From an uncultured Eudoraea sp. (GTDB taxonomy: Bacteria > Bacteroidota > Bacteroidia > Flavobacteriales > Flavobacteriaceae), in the NCBI RefSeq assembly GCF_947258925.1, contig NZ_CAMYKG010000005.1:16596-80595 (forward strand): DNA of 64,000 nucleotides, given 5' to 3'. Of the stretch, positions 18,152-26,933 are shown one piece after another. The position numbers were made by a program, and so were the translations under genes. The notes beneath the pieces are model-generated. The model made no database searches. It was not told the origin of the DNA and saw nothing but the letters and a program-made list of their open reading frames with translations. Numbering within the stretch: the first letter of the stretch is position 1; the number at the start of each line of letters is the position of its first letter.

Positions 18152-19011
18152 AATTTAATAGCCAGTTCTTCGATTTGCAATTTATCTGCAATGTAATATT
18201 CAAAATACCATTTCGAATTTTTAGAATAAACCAAACCTTTTATTTCGCCATTTACACCTATGTAGATATCAGGTAATGAAGTATTGTAAACCTTTAGTCT
18301 TATTTTTGGCGTACTATCCACCAATTGATACCCATTTGGTATTTCCTGGGCATACCAAACTTCGGGACTTCCCATTGTCGGAACCGTACTAACTTGAGAT
18401 GCAGCTGCTGCAGCGACCGTTGCACTACCTTTAGTTACAACTTCTGAATTTGACTCACTGGTATTTATCTTTGGAGGCCCAATATCCTTTTTCTCTTCTG
18501 CAGCTTTCACTGCTTTAGGTTCTTTAACTTCTTCCTTTAGGACAACGGGTGTGGATTTGACCGTGCTCCGGGTAGCTGGAGGTTTATAGCTATAAGAAAC
18601 ATTATTAAAGGAATTGAAGGCATAACTTATGGCCTCTTTGTAACCTAAGGTGTAGTCCTTTGATTTACTTTTTCCTTCTGCCGTAACAAATACATCTTTA
18701 TCGTTACAGTCTTTTAAAGTCAACGAAGCGATTGTAGCAAACATGGTCGACTTATGGTTTAATTGAACTAAAAGACCCAGACATCTGTTTGAATTTAAAT
18801 CTTGAGGTAAATTATCGTCATAGACAACATCAAATCCTTTTTGCTGAAAAAGGTATTTTATCAGGGTACTGGTTTTATACTGGTTCTCATATTTAAAACC
18901 TACAAAGTTTTTAGGTACAATTATATATTTATATTTATTGAGCTGTGCCTGTAAACTATATGAAAATGCAAATATTATAAGAAGGCAATAAATTTTATTT
19001 TTCATGTACAT
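18148..19011 (-). CDS. Secreted protein of unknown function, linked to DUF5723 gene
   Basis: About 285 residues. A signal peptide (KNKIYCLLIIFAFSYSLQAQ) is followed by a domain up to about residue 140, then a low-complexity Ala/Lys/Glu linker (EEVKEPKAVKAAEEKK and TVAAAAASQ), then a small C-terminal domain with WYAQEIPNGYQLVDSTPKI. I do not recognise a named family. The start is ambiguous between 19005 and 19011. It sits 6 bases after the DUF5723 gene, which ends at 19018, so it is the last gene of that set. A periplasmic or outer-membrane-associated location is likely; function is unknown. Confidence 0.65.
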   Translation of the reverse strand: MYMKNKIYCLLIIFAFSYSLQAQLNKYKYIIVPKNFVGFKYENQYKTSTLIKYLFQQKGFDVVYDDNLPQDLNSNRCLGLLVQLNHKSTMFATIASLTLKDCNDKDVFVTAEGKSKSKDYTLGYKEAISYAFNSFNNVSYSYKPPATRSTVKSTPVVLKEEVKEPKAVKAAEEKKDIGPPKINTSESNSEVVTKGSATVAAAAASQVSTVPTMGSPEVWYAQEIPNGYQLVDSTPKIRLKVYNTSLPDIYIGVNGEIKGLVYSKNSKWYFEYYIADKLQIEELAIKF

Positions 19012-19017
19012 CAAATA

Positions 19018-20454
19018 TCAATTTCCGTCCCAAGATATGATATTTAATCCTAACTGAAAAGAGGCCAAATTGCTGTCGGCAATATTACCGTAAGACAAGA
19101 TATTGTCTGCCATGATATAAAAATTGACAGGTCCTGCCTGGAGGCTCATACCCAAACCTATGTTTGATGCCGTAAATTTATCTACAGTATAGGTCGCTTT
19201 TAGGGCAAGGACATCACCAAAGCGCCTCTGATAAAATGCGGTAAATGCAAATTGTGGTCCCCGCGGCCTGTTTATAGCATATAACTGTCCTCCAACACTG
19301 TTTAAATAGTAAAGGTTTCTAAAGTCACTATCATTTTGGTAATCGCAGTCACAAGATTGCTTGGGTTCACCTTGCTTTCCAAAATTATAACGTATGGAGG
19401 AGTAAAATTTAATTGGCCTTAAAGTCACATAATTTTTATCGTTCTCCTCAAAAGGTATTAACTCTTCAATTTCATCTACCAGCTCCTGCCAGAAATCGGC
19501 ATTTGGATCACTTAAGGCATCCGGTAAAATGATTTCAACACCTTCAAGAGAAGCATTTCCTTTAAGCGTATAATTCAAGACATCTGAAGTATGGTATAAC
19601 AAACCAATATCCAAAAGGCTTCCCGTTAGCACCAACTGTTCATTGAGGTTATAAGTAACTCCCACATCAAAGCCAAGACCGGGATCACCTCCAAAAAAAC
19701 CTCTTTTCGTAAATAAGCCCGATAACGACTCACCGTTATCATTAGCATTTATAAGGGCATCAAGGCCTGAAGATCTAAATCTTACATCTGCATCCAGAGT
19801 ACTTCGCAACAAATTGTTCTGTCCTTCCGATGTTACAAAATAGCCCTTATTACCAGTTGAATTAATATCTAAAATTCCGGAATACAGTTTGATTCGGGCA
19901 CCTACAGTGAGATTGTTTTTCAGCTGTCTGTTAATCCCGAAATGCAATACATTTATAACTTGTCCACTGGCATTGAGATCATTGAGATCAAACCTTTGAT
20001 CCAATCTGTCCGCATTACCTTCATAGGCCAAAATTGCAAGGTCTTCCGGCCAATAATTCTGTGCATAACCTTCAACATACATGCCAAATGAATAAAAATT
20101 AGAAGGGTCTTTTCTTCCTCGGAAACCTCCATTTAATATATCAATCTGAAATATTCCATTGACCTCATCACGCTTGCTTAAGGCATATAGTGCACGATCT
20201 CTTACTTTTTGATTAATATCAAGGCCATCAGCTGCGAAAATATCGTTTACTGTTAGTCCACTGGTTGCACCCTGCGCATATATCCCTGATATTAATGGTA
20301 CGCCTGCATACCAGTTGTAAGAAGCATTCATACCGGGATTGAGTAATAACGCCTGAGGGATTTCAATGAAATCGTATAACACTTCTTTATTTTGACCATG
20401 GAGAGTCATATACCCCCAAAAGAGCATTATATAAAGTATCAGCAGGTTTTTCAT
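19018..20454 (-). CDS. DUF5723-like outer membrane beta-barrel protein
   Basis: A 478-residue protein with a signal peptide (LLILYIMLFWGYMTLHGQ) and alternating hydrophobic/aromatic beta strands throughout, such as YSFGMYVEGYAQNYW and GFDVGVTYNLNEQL. The EIPQALLLNPGMNASYNWYAG region near the N-terminus is typical of the DUF5723/PorP-SprF-like barrels of Bacteroidota. The C-terminus is also strand-like. It overlaps the lipoprotein gene upstream by four bases (ATGA), so the two are translationally coupled. A T9SS-related role is possible because PorP/SprF-like proteins pair with gliding or surface proteins, but nothing here proves that. Confidence 0.75.
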   Translation of the reverse strand: MKNLLILYIMLFWGYMTLHGQNKEVLYDFIEIPQALLLNPGMNASYNWYAGVPLISGIYAQGATSGLTVNDIFAADGLDINQKVRDRALYALSKRDEVNGIFQIDILNGGFRGRKDPSNFYSFGMYVEGYAQNYWPEDLAILAYEGNADRLDQRFDLNDLNASGQVINVLHFGINRQLKNNLTVGARIKLYSGILDINSTGNKGYFVTSEGQNNLLRSTLDADVRFRSSGLDALINANDNGESLSGLFTKRGFFGGDPGLGFDVGVTYNLNEQLVLTGSLLDIGLLYHTSDVLNYTLKGNASLEGVEIILPDALSDPNADFWQELVDEIEELIPFEENDKNYVTLRPIKFYSSIRYNFGKQGEPKQSCDCDYQNDSDFRNLYYLNSVGGQLYAINRPRGPQFAFTAFYQRRFGDVLALKATYTVDKFTASNIGLGMSLQAGPVNFYIMADNILSYGNIADSNLASFQLGLNIISWDGN

Positions 20455-20999
20455 TTTAACCGAAGCCTGAATTTAGCGCTGGACCTTAAATAGACTGAAG
20501 GGTTGGGTAAGGAAGATACACTGGTGTTGTCACCCAAATTTATGGCACTTACCCTGATAGCGGAGGTATTTCTAATTATATCGAGACTTCTTCCGGCGGG
20601 TCCATAGGCAATTTCCCGTTGTATTATTGCAGTTGGTGCTGCATTAACAATAAAATTTTCAGAATCCAATGAATTTCCTGCGTCATCTAAAAATTCAAAA
20701 GTGATATCCAGAGGTTTACTTGTTGTATTTTCTACTTCATAGGTAACAATTCCATCTAAGATATTATCAGCAAAAAATTCCTCGCTAAATGCATCGAAAT
20801 TGAATGTTTGGGAATAAAAATTAGTCCCGGTTACCTGATTAATAATGCGCTCGGGTGCTTCAATATAGAGAAGACTGGCTTCTGCAGTTGGTATAACATC
20901 AAGATTGTCCAGCTGATCAAAATCCTGCTTTTCCGCACAGGAACTTACGATTGCCAAATACAAAAGAAGAGTAAAAAGATATTTTGGGATATATTTCAT
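20451..20999 (-). CDS. Small lipoprotein coupled to the DUF5723 barrel
   Basis: A 182-residue protein with a lipobox (LAIVSSCAEK, Cys about residue 22) and an acidic mature N-terminus (EKQDFDQLDNLD). The body is beta-rich with an Ig-like look (ENTTSKPLDITFEFLDDAGN). I do not know a named family. Its stop overlaps the start of the DUF5723 gene by four bases, so the lipoprotein and barrel probably work as a pair. 88 bases separate it from yjjG upstream. Confidence 0.7.
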   Translation of the reverse strand: MKYIPKYLFTLLLYLAIVSSCAEKQDFDQLDNLDVIPTAEASLLYIEAPERIINQVTGTNFYSQTFNFDAFSEEFFADNILDGIVTYEVENTTSKPLDITFEFLDDAGNSLDSENFIVNAAPTAIIQREIAYGPAGRSLDIIRNTSAIRVSAINLGDNTSVSSLPNPSVYLRSSAKFRLRLK

Positions 21000-21087
21000 T
21001 GCTTATACCAGTTTTAAATTGCCTGATTATTTAATATAACCACCTAAATAGGTATTTGCCTCCTATATTATTCTCCCCTATATAACT

Positions 21088-21777
21088 CTATAAATAGTTT
21101 TTTATTTCACGTAAATCATGAATCATTATACAATGCTCATGTTTGGGGTCATTGTGTGCATTAAAATGCATCGCGTGGAATCCTACAGCCTTTGCGCCTA
21201 ATATGTCTGCTTCAATGCTGTCGCCGACCATGAGCGACTTGCTGGCATCTACTTTGGCTTTTTGAAGAGCAAGTTCAAAAATCTCCGGATTTGGTTTCTT
21301 AACACCCGCCATTTCAGAATTAATCACCTGATCAAAATAATTGAATATATTGGCGTTGACAAGCTTCCGGGTCTGCACTTCTTCAAAACCGTTTGTTATG
21401 ATATGCAGTTTATATTTCGGTTTTAAATAGTCCAGGATTTCAACTGCATTAGGTAATAGGTGGTTGTACGTTGCCAGCTTTAAAATATACTCCGTTGATA
21501 TATTATTTATTTCTTCATCTCCTATATGGTATTGTATGGCATCAAATGTTGTTTTAAGCCTTTGATATCGCAATTCGGGTTTCTTGATTTTATCTTCACG
21601 GTATAATTTCCAATATGCAAGATTTACCGGGACATATACTTCCAAAAATTTAGAGAGATTCACTTCAATTTCGAGTTCATCAAATAATTTTTGGAATGTG
21701 AGGGCCGAATTCATTTCAAAATCCCATAAAGTATGGTCCAGGTCAAAAAATATATCCGAAATATTTTGGTTATCCAT
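21088..21777 (-). CDS. yjjG: HAD-family noncanonical pyrimidine nucleotidase, YjjG type
   Basis: A 229-residue HAD phosphatase. Motif I FFDLDHTLWDF, motif II ITNGF, motif III Lys in GVKKPNPEIF and motif IV MVGDSIEADILGA are all present; the DHTLWDF variant is the mark of the YjjG subgroup. YjjG dephosphorylates noncanonical pyrimidine nucleotides and keeps them out of DNA. It overlaps the upstream deacetylase gene by eight bases. Confidence 0.85.
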   Translation of the reverse strand: MDNQNISDIFFDLDHTLWDFEMNSALTFQKLFDELEIEVNLSKFLEVYVPVNLAYWKLYREDKIKKPELRYQRLKTTFDAIQYHIGDEEINNISTEYILKLATYNHLLPNAVEILDYLKPKYKLHIITNGFEEVQTRKLVNANIFNYFDQVINSEMAGVKKPNPEIFELALQKAKVDASKSLMVGDSIEADILGAKAVGFHAMHFNAHNDPKHEHCIMIHDLREIKNYL

Positions 21778-23065
21778 GATAATTCTGAATTACTTTACTA
21801 TATAAACTTAACCAATTTATTGCCTGATCACCACCTAATAATTCATTAGAGAAAATAGTTACAAAGTGGCCATTAACCTTTTTAACCTCATCATAGTAGA
21901 CACCAATCTTCTCAAGTGCTTCATCCTCAGAATCGACATGGAGCAAGGCATAATCATGAATGGCAAAGGGGTGAATTATAATAGACTGCTGTTCTTCCAT
22001 TGCAATATCATAAAAATAGTATGGTGTGCATGTACCTGCCCTAAATCCCATTTCATGCGTATAACCCATGGTATAATCATCGGTGAATTCGGCTTCTACC
22101 AGGTTTCTGTACGTATAGGGAATATCTACCCTGTTATATCTCATTCGTGAATAATTAACGGGCCGGTTGATAACATTGGCCAACCTTCTCTTCTCTTCTT
22201 TTAACAATTCAATATTCCTAAACGAACTATACGAAGCTGCCAAAGACACTATACTATAATCTGCCACAGATTTAATGAGGTATTTAAAGTTGTTATTTTC
22301 CGGAGATACATTTTTATCATAAGTTGAATATTCAGCGAACTGGAAAAAGAACATATTCTTAAATTGATACTGCTTCTGAATCTCAATCAATTTTGCAAAG
22401 TTATTATAGGGGTCCTTTTTGATATTAAGCCATACCGAAGTCCTTTCCAGGACACGTTTAAATTTAAAAGTACCTATATCTAATAACAGTCCGGCTATGC
22501 TTCTTATTGGTCCTCTGTGCGCATAACAGTGAGATGAGGTTACATCAACAATGGAAGTAAATTGAAACTTTCGTTCTTTAAGTATCATATCAGGAAAACG
22601 CTCCTTAAGCTTAGCCAGAAATTGATAAGCCCAGATATCAATAACAGGTAATCGCAAAAAGTTGTGTTTGAGGGCCAGACTTTCCGATGGTGGAAATCTG
22701 CCATGCGTATCTTTTAAATAAGGCAAATACTCTTCATACCTCGTCATCAGATAAAAACTTGCAGAGAAAATATCATATGGAATAGCGCTGGGACCGCTAG
22801 TTCTAAAAAAACAAGGAGTTCCTTCCCAGTTTTCAACATTAATCTCCATATCACTTATACCGTGGATAAATAACAGATCACTACTCCTTACAAAAAACTC
22901 GTTTTGCAAAGGATGCTTGCTATAAGTGATCTTGGGTCCTGTATGTTTGATAAAATCCTCAACTTTTGTCGTAAAAATGATATCTATCCCTAAAATCCTG
23001 GTAAAAACCTGCCTCATGGTATAACTGAAACGGGAGGTAATCTTATGGGTATATATCAATAGCAT
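21770..23065 (-). CDS. Polysaccharide deacetylase-like protein (DUF7033 type)
   Basis: A 431-residue protein. The N-terminal half looks like DUF7033, with YDIFSASFYLMTRYEEYLP (a conserved flavobacterial segment) and HGRFPPSESLALKHNFLRLP. The C-terminal half resembles a NodB-type deacetylase. The expected catalytic Asp-x-Asp segment reads TSIVDVTSSHCYAHRG here, so one Asp of the metal/catalytic pair appears shifted or lost; the activity is therefore uncertain. No signal peptide is evident. It sits 2 bases after radC and overlaps yjjG. It may modify a cell-envelope glycan; that is inferred from family only. Confidence 0.7.
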   Translation of the reverse strand: MLLIYTHKITSRFSYTMRQVFTRILGIDIIFTTKVEDFIKHTGPKITYSKHPLQNEFFVRSSDLLFIHGISDMEINVENWEGTPCFFRTSGPSAIPYDIFSASFYLMTRYEEYLPYLKDTHGRFPPSESLALKHNFLRLPVIDIWAYQFLAKLKERFPDMILKERKFQFTSIVDVTSSHCYAHRGPIRSIAGLLLDIGTFKFKRVLERTSVWLNIKKDPYNNFAKLIEIQKQYQFKNMFFFQFAEYSTYDKNVSPENNNFKYLIKSVADYSIVSLAASYSSFRNIELLKEEKRRLANVINRPVNYSRMRYNRVDIPYTYRNLVEAEFTDDYTMGYTHEMGFRAGTCTPYYFYDIAMEEQQSIIIHPFAIHDYALLHVDSEDEALEKIGVYYDEVKKVNGHFVTIFSNELLGGDQAINWLSLYSKVIQNYHG

Positions 23066-23067
23066 AA

Positions 23068-23766
23068 TTATATCAAATTATTATCAGCAAAGCTATAATA
23101 TTCATTTTGACCAATAATCACATGGTCCAGCACCCTGATATCCATAGAATCGCAGGCCTTTTTAAGTTTGTAAGTAATCTTTTTATCCGCCTCACTTGGT
23201 TTAAGCGTCCCTGAAGGGTGATTATGTACCAGAATTAGAGCAACGGCCCCCAGTTCCAGGGCTTGTTTCATAACTAAACGAACATCAACCAGGGTGCCTG
23301 TTATTCCGCCCTTGCTTAATTGCGCCTTATGAATGACCTTATTTGAATTATTCAGATAAATGATCCAGAATTCCTCATGAGGAAGATCTGCCAATATAGG
23401 AAGTAACAGATTAAAAACAGCCTGACTGCCTGAGATTTGTGGCAATGTTAAACTAGCCTCTTTATGCCTCCTCCGACCTATTTCCAAAGCAGCCGCTATA
23501 GCCACAGCTTTGGCTTCTCCGATACCTTTAAACTTCATTAATTGTTTCACGGACACCTTACCTAATTCGTTTAAATTATGATTGTATGTGCCTAAAATTC
23601 TTTTAGATAGCGCAACCGCTGTTTCATCTTTTGTACCAGAACCAATCAATATGGCCAATAGTTCGGCATTTGAAAGTACGGAGCGCCCTTTATGCAACAG
23701 TTTTTCCCTTGGTTTGTCATCGTCAGACCAATTCTTTATAGAAAAAGAGGTAGTTTTTTGTTGCAT
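23068..23766 (-). CDS. radC: RadC family JAB-domain protein
   Basis: A 232-residue RadC. A UBA/HhH-like N-terminal part (LSNAELLAILIGSGTKDETA, then KFKGIGEAKAVAIAAALE) precedes the JAMM metal site: His181-x-His183 in HNHPSG and Asp194 in SEAD. RadC was once called a repair protein, but its role is unclear. It heads the minus-strand run radC-deacetylase-yjjG. The start is the ATG at 23766, with a TTTAG-rich leader and no clear promoter. Confidence 0.92.
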   Translation of the reverse strand: MQQKTTSFSIKNWSDDDKPREKLLHKGRSVLSNAELLAILIGSGTKDETAVALSKRILGTYNHNLNELGKVSVKQLMKFKGIGEAKAVAIAAALEIGRRRHKEASLTLPQISGSQAVFNLLLPILADLPHEEFWIIYLNNSNKVIHKAQLSKGGITGTLVDVRLVMKQALELGAVALILVHNHPSGTLKPSEADKKITYKLKKACDSMDIRVLDHVIIGQNEYYSFADNNLI

Positions 23767-23832
23767 GGCCTAAAGATAATCAACTAAAAAAATTATTGTA
23801 AATTTCAATCATAAAATCCTGATCAAGATCTT

Positions 23833-24276
23833 ATGAAATCCATTTTTGACGAAGCTACATTTCATGAAGTTGAAGAACGGTTCAGCAAATTAAGCCCGGA
23901 TTCAGAACCTCTATGGGGTAAAATGAGTGCGGGACAAATGCTATGGCATTGCCAGGTTTTCGTTAAAGACGCAATAAAGAATAAAAAATATACTAAAAAG
24001 GGAAATCCAATTCTTCGTTGGTTTTTTAAAAAATCTATGTACAGCGATAAGCCCTGGAGAAAAAATCTACCTACAACAGCTTTTGCCAAAGCTAAGGAAG
24101 AAAAGGAATTTGAATCGGAATATAACAGATTACGGGAATCAATTAAAGAACTATATAGCCTAAGAGATAGAAAAAACTGGAATCCACACCCGATTTTTGG
24201 TGACTTTACACCTGAGCAATGGGGTAAACTGGAATACAAGCATTTGGATCACCATCTCAGACAATTTGGCGTTTAG
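23833..24276 (+). CDS. DUF1569 (DinB-like) protein
   Basis: A 147-residue protein with the DinB-like four-helix layout: WGKMSAGQMLWHCQVFVKDA near residue 40 carries the first metal-type His, and KLEYKHLDHHLRQFG at the C-terminus carries the conserved HxxHHLRQFG motif. These agree with DUF1569. Members may be metal-dependent thiol transferases, but the function is unknown. It is convergent with mpl. Confidence 0.8.
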   Translation: MKSIFDEATFHEVEERFSKLSPDSEPLWGKMSAGQMLWHCQVFVKDAIKNKKYTKKGNPILRWFFKKSMYSDKPWRKNLPTTAFAKAKEEKEFESEYNRLRESIKELYSLRDRKNWNPHPIFGDFTPEQWGKLEYKHLDHHLRQFGV

Positions 24277-24303
24277 TAGTCCAAACTGATAGACCTCCCA
24301 AGG

Positions 24304-25665
24304 TCAATTCGTCCCGATCATATCAACTACTTCTTTCAAATTAAGACCGCCATAGTTACCAGAACTCATAAATAGAATTATACTGCTGGTAATATCCTGC
24401 TCAAAAAGAAACTCTTTGAAATCACTACTATTTGTGAAAATATGAATGCCCTTTTGATCAAAAGCCTCCTCAATCTGTTCTTTCGTAATCTCGTTTAATC
24501 CCTTTATTTTGACCGATTCAGGAATATAAAATACCGCAGACACATCCGCTTCTTTTAAAGCCCCTCTGTATTCCTTCAAAAATTCGGCATTAAGACTGCT
24601 ATAGGTATGCAATTCCAAACAGGCAATCAGTTTTCGATCCGGGTATTGTTCCTTTACCGCCTTTGTAGTTGCAGCAACTTTACTTGGCGAATGTGCATAA
24701 TCCTTGTAGATAATTGTTTTGTCTTTCTCACCAATCTTTTCCAGTCGTTTGGAAGCACCTTTAAAAGTAGCAATAGCCTCATAAAAACCCTCCTCATCCA
24801 CGCCCATATTCTGGCAAATCCACTTGGCGCCGGCCAGATTGCTCAGATTATGCCGTCCAAAAATTTCCAAAGGCATAGGGCCCTCATTTGTTTCTAAAAA
24901 AGTTTGTCCTTTTTCAACAAAAAACCCGGGCGTAGCATAGGGAAATTTTCGTATTGAATTTGTTGAAGCTTCCACAATTTCCTTTACACTTGGATCTTCT
25001 TCATTATAAGTAATGCTTCCTCCTTTTACTATACTATCCACAAAAATCCTAAATTGTTCCAGATAATTCTCAAATGTGGGAAAAACGTTAACATGATCCC
25101 ATGCTATTCCGCTGAGCAATGCAATATTGGGCTTATAAAGGTGAAACTTTGGACGTCTATCAATTGGAGAGGAAAGGTATTCATCTCCCTCTAATACTAT
25201 AAAATCATTTTCATCGGTAAGATGCACCATACGGTCAAAACCTTCTAATTGGGCCCCAACCATATAATCTACCGGTTTCCCATGATAATTCATTACATGA
25301 AGGATCATAGAGGTAATTGTTGTCTTACCATGACTACCTCCAATAACTACCCGTGTTTTGTATTTAGATTGTTCATACAAAAATTCAGGATACGAGTAGA
25401 TCTTTAGTCCAAGTTGTTGGGCCTTTACCAATTCAGGATTATCCGGCTTGGCATGCATTCCAAGGATAATGGCATCTAAAGAAGCAACTATTTTATCGGG
25501 AAACCACCCAAATTCAGAAGGCAGGATTCCCTGATCTGCCAATCGGCTTTTTGAAGGTTCAAATATTACATCATCACTACCTGTAATAGTATATCCTTTC
25601 TGATGCAGAGCAAGAGCCAGATTATGCATGGCGCTCCCCCCTATTGCTATAAAATGAATTTGCAT
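24304..25665 (-). CDS. mpl: UDP-N-acetylmuramate-peptide ligase (Mpl, peptidoglycan recycling)
   Basis: A 453-residue Mur ligase. The N-terminal Rossmann-like domain starts MQIHFIAIGGSAMHNLALAL, the ATP-binding loop is GGSHGKTTITSM (Lys about 114), followed by the EGDEYLSS acidic motif and the C-terminal ligand domain with KDYAHSPSKVAATTKA. The GSAMHNLA start, in place of GIGMSGIA of MurC, is typical of Mpl. Mpl reattaches recycled L-Ala-D-Glu-mDAP tripeptide to UDP-MurNAc. The gene has its own promoter. Confidence 0.87.
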   Translation of the reverse strand: MQIHFIAIGGSAMHNLALALHQKGYTITGSDDVIFEPSKSRLADQGILPSEFGWFPDKIVASLDAIILGMHAKPDNPELVKAQQLGLKIYSYPEFLYEQSKYKTRVVIGGSHGKTTITSMILHVMNYHGKPVDYMVGAQLEGFDRMVHLTDENDFIVLEGDEYLSSPIDRRPKFHLYKPNIALLSGIAWDHVNVFPTFENYLEQFRIFVDSIVKGGSITYNEEDPSVKEIVEASTNSIRKFPYATPGFFVEKGQTFLETNEGPMPLEIFGRHNLSNLAGAKWICQNMGVDEEGFYEAIATFKGASKRLEKIGEKDKTIIYKDYAHSPSKVAATTKAVKEQYPDRKLIACLELHTYSSLNAEFLKEYRGALKEADVSAVFYIPESVKIKGLNEITKEQIEEAFDQKGIHIFTNSSDFKEFLFEQDITSSIILFMSSGNYGGLNLKEVVDMIGTN

Positions 25666-25684
25666 TCTACCTTTTTGTAAGACC

Positions 25685-25714
25685 CAAAGATAGGCATTGA
25701 AAAGTGTCTAACAA
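25685..25714 (-). promoter_or_regulatory. Promoter of mpl (Bacteroidota type)
   Basis: Minus strand: -7 box TATCTTTG (matches TAnnTTTG) about 20 bases upstream of the mpl ATG, with -33 TTG 19 bases further upstream. The spacing equals that of the rpsL promoter. The mRNA leader would be very short. Confidence 0.65.
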
Positions 25715-25769
25715 ATCAATATTTCCCTCATAATCTTGCTATCTTAGTAAGATCGTTTAGTACCAGACA

Positions 25770-26597
25770 TTGAGCACTAAAATAAACATACATGAAACGG
25801 CCTTTGTTACCGCATCATTCAGAATGAGTGATGTAGCTTTAAGCAAAGACAGGTATGCATATCTGTGGACCAGGAGCAGTATTGAGGCTCATGCTAATCG
25901 CTACAGCACTGCTGTTTCCTCTTATGAACCCTATGCGCACTGCTTACGCAATCGCTATTTTTATGATACCCTGAACAATCTCATTACTCACAATAACATA
26001 GAAGTTCTCATCAATTTTGGATGTGGATTCAGCATGTATCCCTTTTTGTTAGAAAATTCGCTTCACTATATTGAAATAGACAAACCGGATGTGGTGTCAC
26101 ACAAAAAGGAAATGACAACCAAATGGGAAATTGCGGGGGAATTACCCCATAGGAATATCAGTTATGTGGAAGCTGATTTTAACCGGAAATCCCAGGATAA
26201 ACTTTACAAAAAGGTTTTAGCCCTAAAAAATGGTAGAAAATCCTTTATTCTGCTGGAAGGTGTCCTCTTTTTTTTGGGCAGGGAAGATATGGAAAGGCTA
26301 TTCAAACTCTTCAGCAAACTTCAGGGGCCCGGTGAATATTTAGCCAGTGTTTCTTTTATTCCCCAATTGGAAAAGCAATTGGTTTTTAAAAGCCTTATCG
26401 AATATGTGGAAGGTAATCTTGAAAAAAATGAGCGATTTCAATATCAAACGGTTCCTGATGATTTTTATTCATCACTGGAAGGTTATAAATTACTGGACCA
26501 TCAGGATACGTTAAGCCTTTCAGCCTTATATATGCCCAATCGCGATATACCCGAAGAGGAAGTCCTTAACGAACATATGTACCTATTAAAAAAATAA
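25770..26597 (+). CDS. Class I SAM-dependent methyltransferase, leucine carboxyl methyltransferase-like
   Basis: A 275-residue methyltransferase. It has an N-terminal helical cap (DRYAYLWTRSS), motif I FGCGFSMYPFLL, an acidic motif II (YIEIDKPDV), a YVEADF motif and the LLEGVLFFL segment characteristic of the LCMT/PF04072-like family. The track start is a TTG at 25770; the first in-frame ATG is about 18 codons later. It precedes a cupin and an SDR gene by 10 and 8 bases, so the three are probably co-transcribed. Family members methylate carboxyl groups or O-atoms of small molecules; the substrate here is unknown. Confidence 0.75.
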   Translation: MSTKINIHETAFVTASFRMSDVALSKDRYAYLWTRSSIEAHANRYSTAVSSYEPYAHCLRNRYFYDTLNNLITHNNIEVLINFGCGFSMYPFLLENSLHYIEIDKPDVVSHKKEMTTKWEIAGELPHRNISYVEADFNRKSQDKLYKKVLALKNGRKSFILLEGVLFFLGREDMERLFKLFSKLQGPGEYLASVSFIPQLEKQLVFKSLIEYVEGNLEKNERFQYQTVPDDFYSSLEGYKLLDHQDTLSLSALYMPNRDIPEEEVLNEHMYLLKK

Positions 26598-26607
26598 TTT
26601 ATTTACT

Positions 26608-26925
26608 ATGAATGTAGCTTTATCAGACATCAAAACCAAAGAATTCATACCAGGGTTCCATGGTAAAATGATCCATAGCGAGACCATGACACTAGCTTTC
26701 TGGGAGGTGGAAAAGGGCGCCATGGTGCCGGAACATTCTCATATTAACGAACAGATAATGCATGTATTGGAAGGAGAATTTGAGTTTAAGGTTGGAGGAG
26801 TTTCCAATATTTACAGATCCGGAGAATTGGCAATTATTCCTCCAAATATTCCTCACAGCGGCAAAGCACTTACGGCTTGTAAGCTTATGGATGTTTTTAG
26901 TCCGGTAAGGGAGGCATATAAATAG
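26608..26925 (+). CDS. Cupin-domain protein
   Basis: A 105-residue single cupin. Motif 1 (PEHSHINEQIMHVLEGEFEF, quoted fully within limits) contributes the usual His-x-His...Glu...His-like metal set, and motif 2 is GELAIIPPNIPHSGKA. Small cupins bind metal and act as enzymes, isomerases or sensors. It lies between the methyltransferase and SDR genes. The protein alone does not show which activity it has. Confidence 0.8.
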   Translation: MNVALSDIKTKEFIPGFHGKMIHSETMTLAFWEVEKGAMVPEHSHINEQIMHVLEGEFEFKVGGVSNIYRSGELAIIPPNIPHSGKALTACKLMDVFSPVREAYK

Positions 26926-26933
26926 TTATTCCT

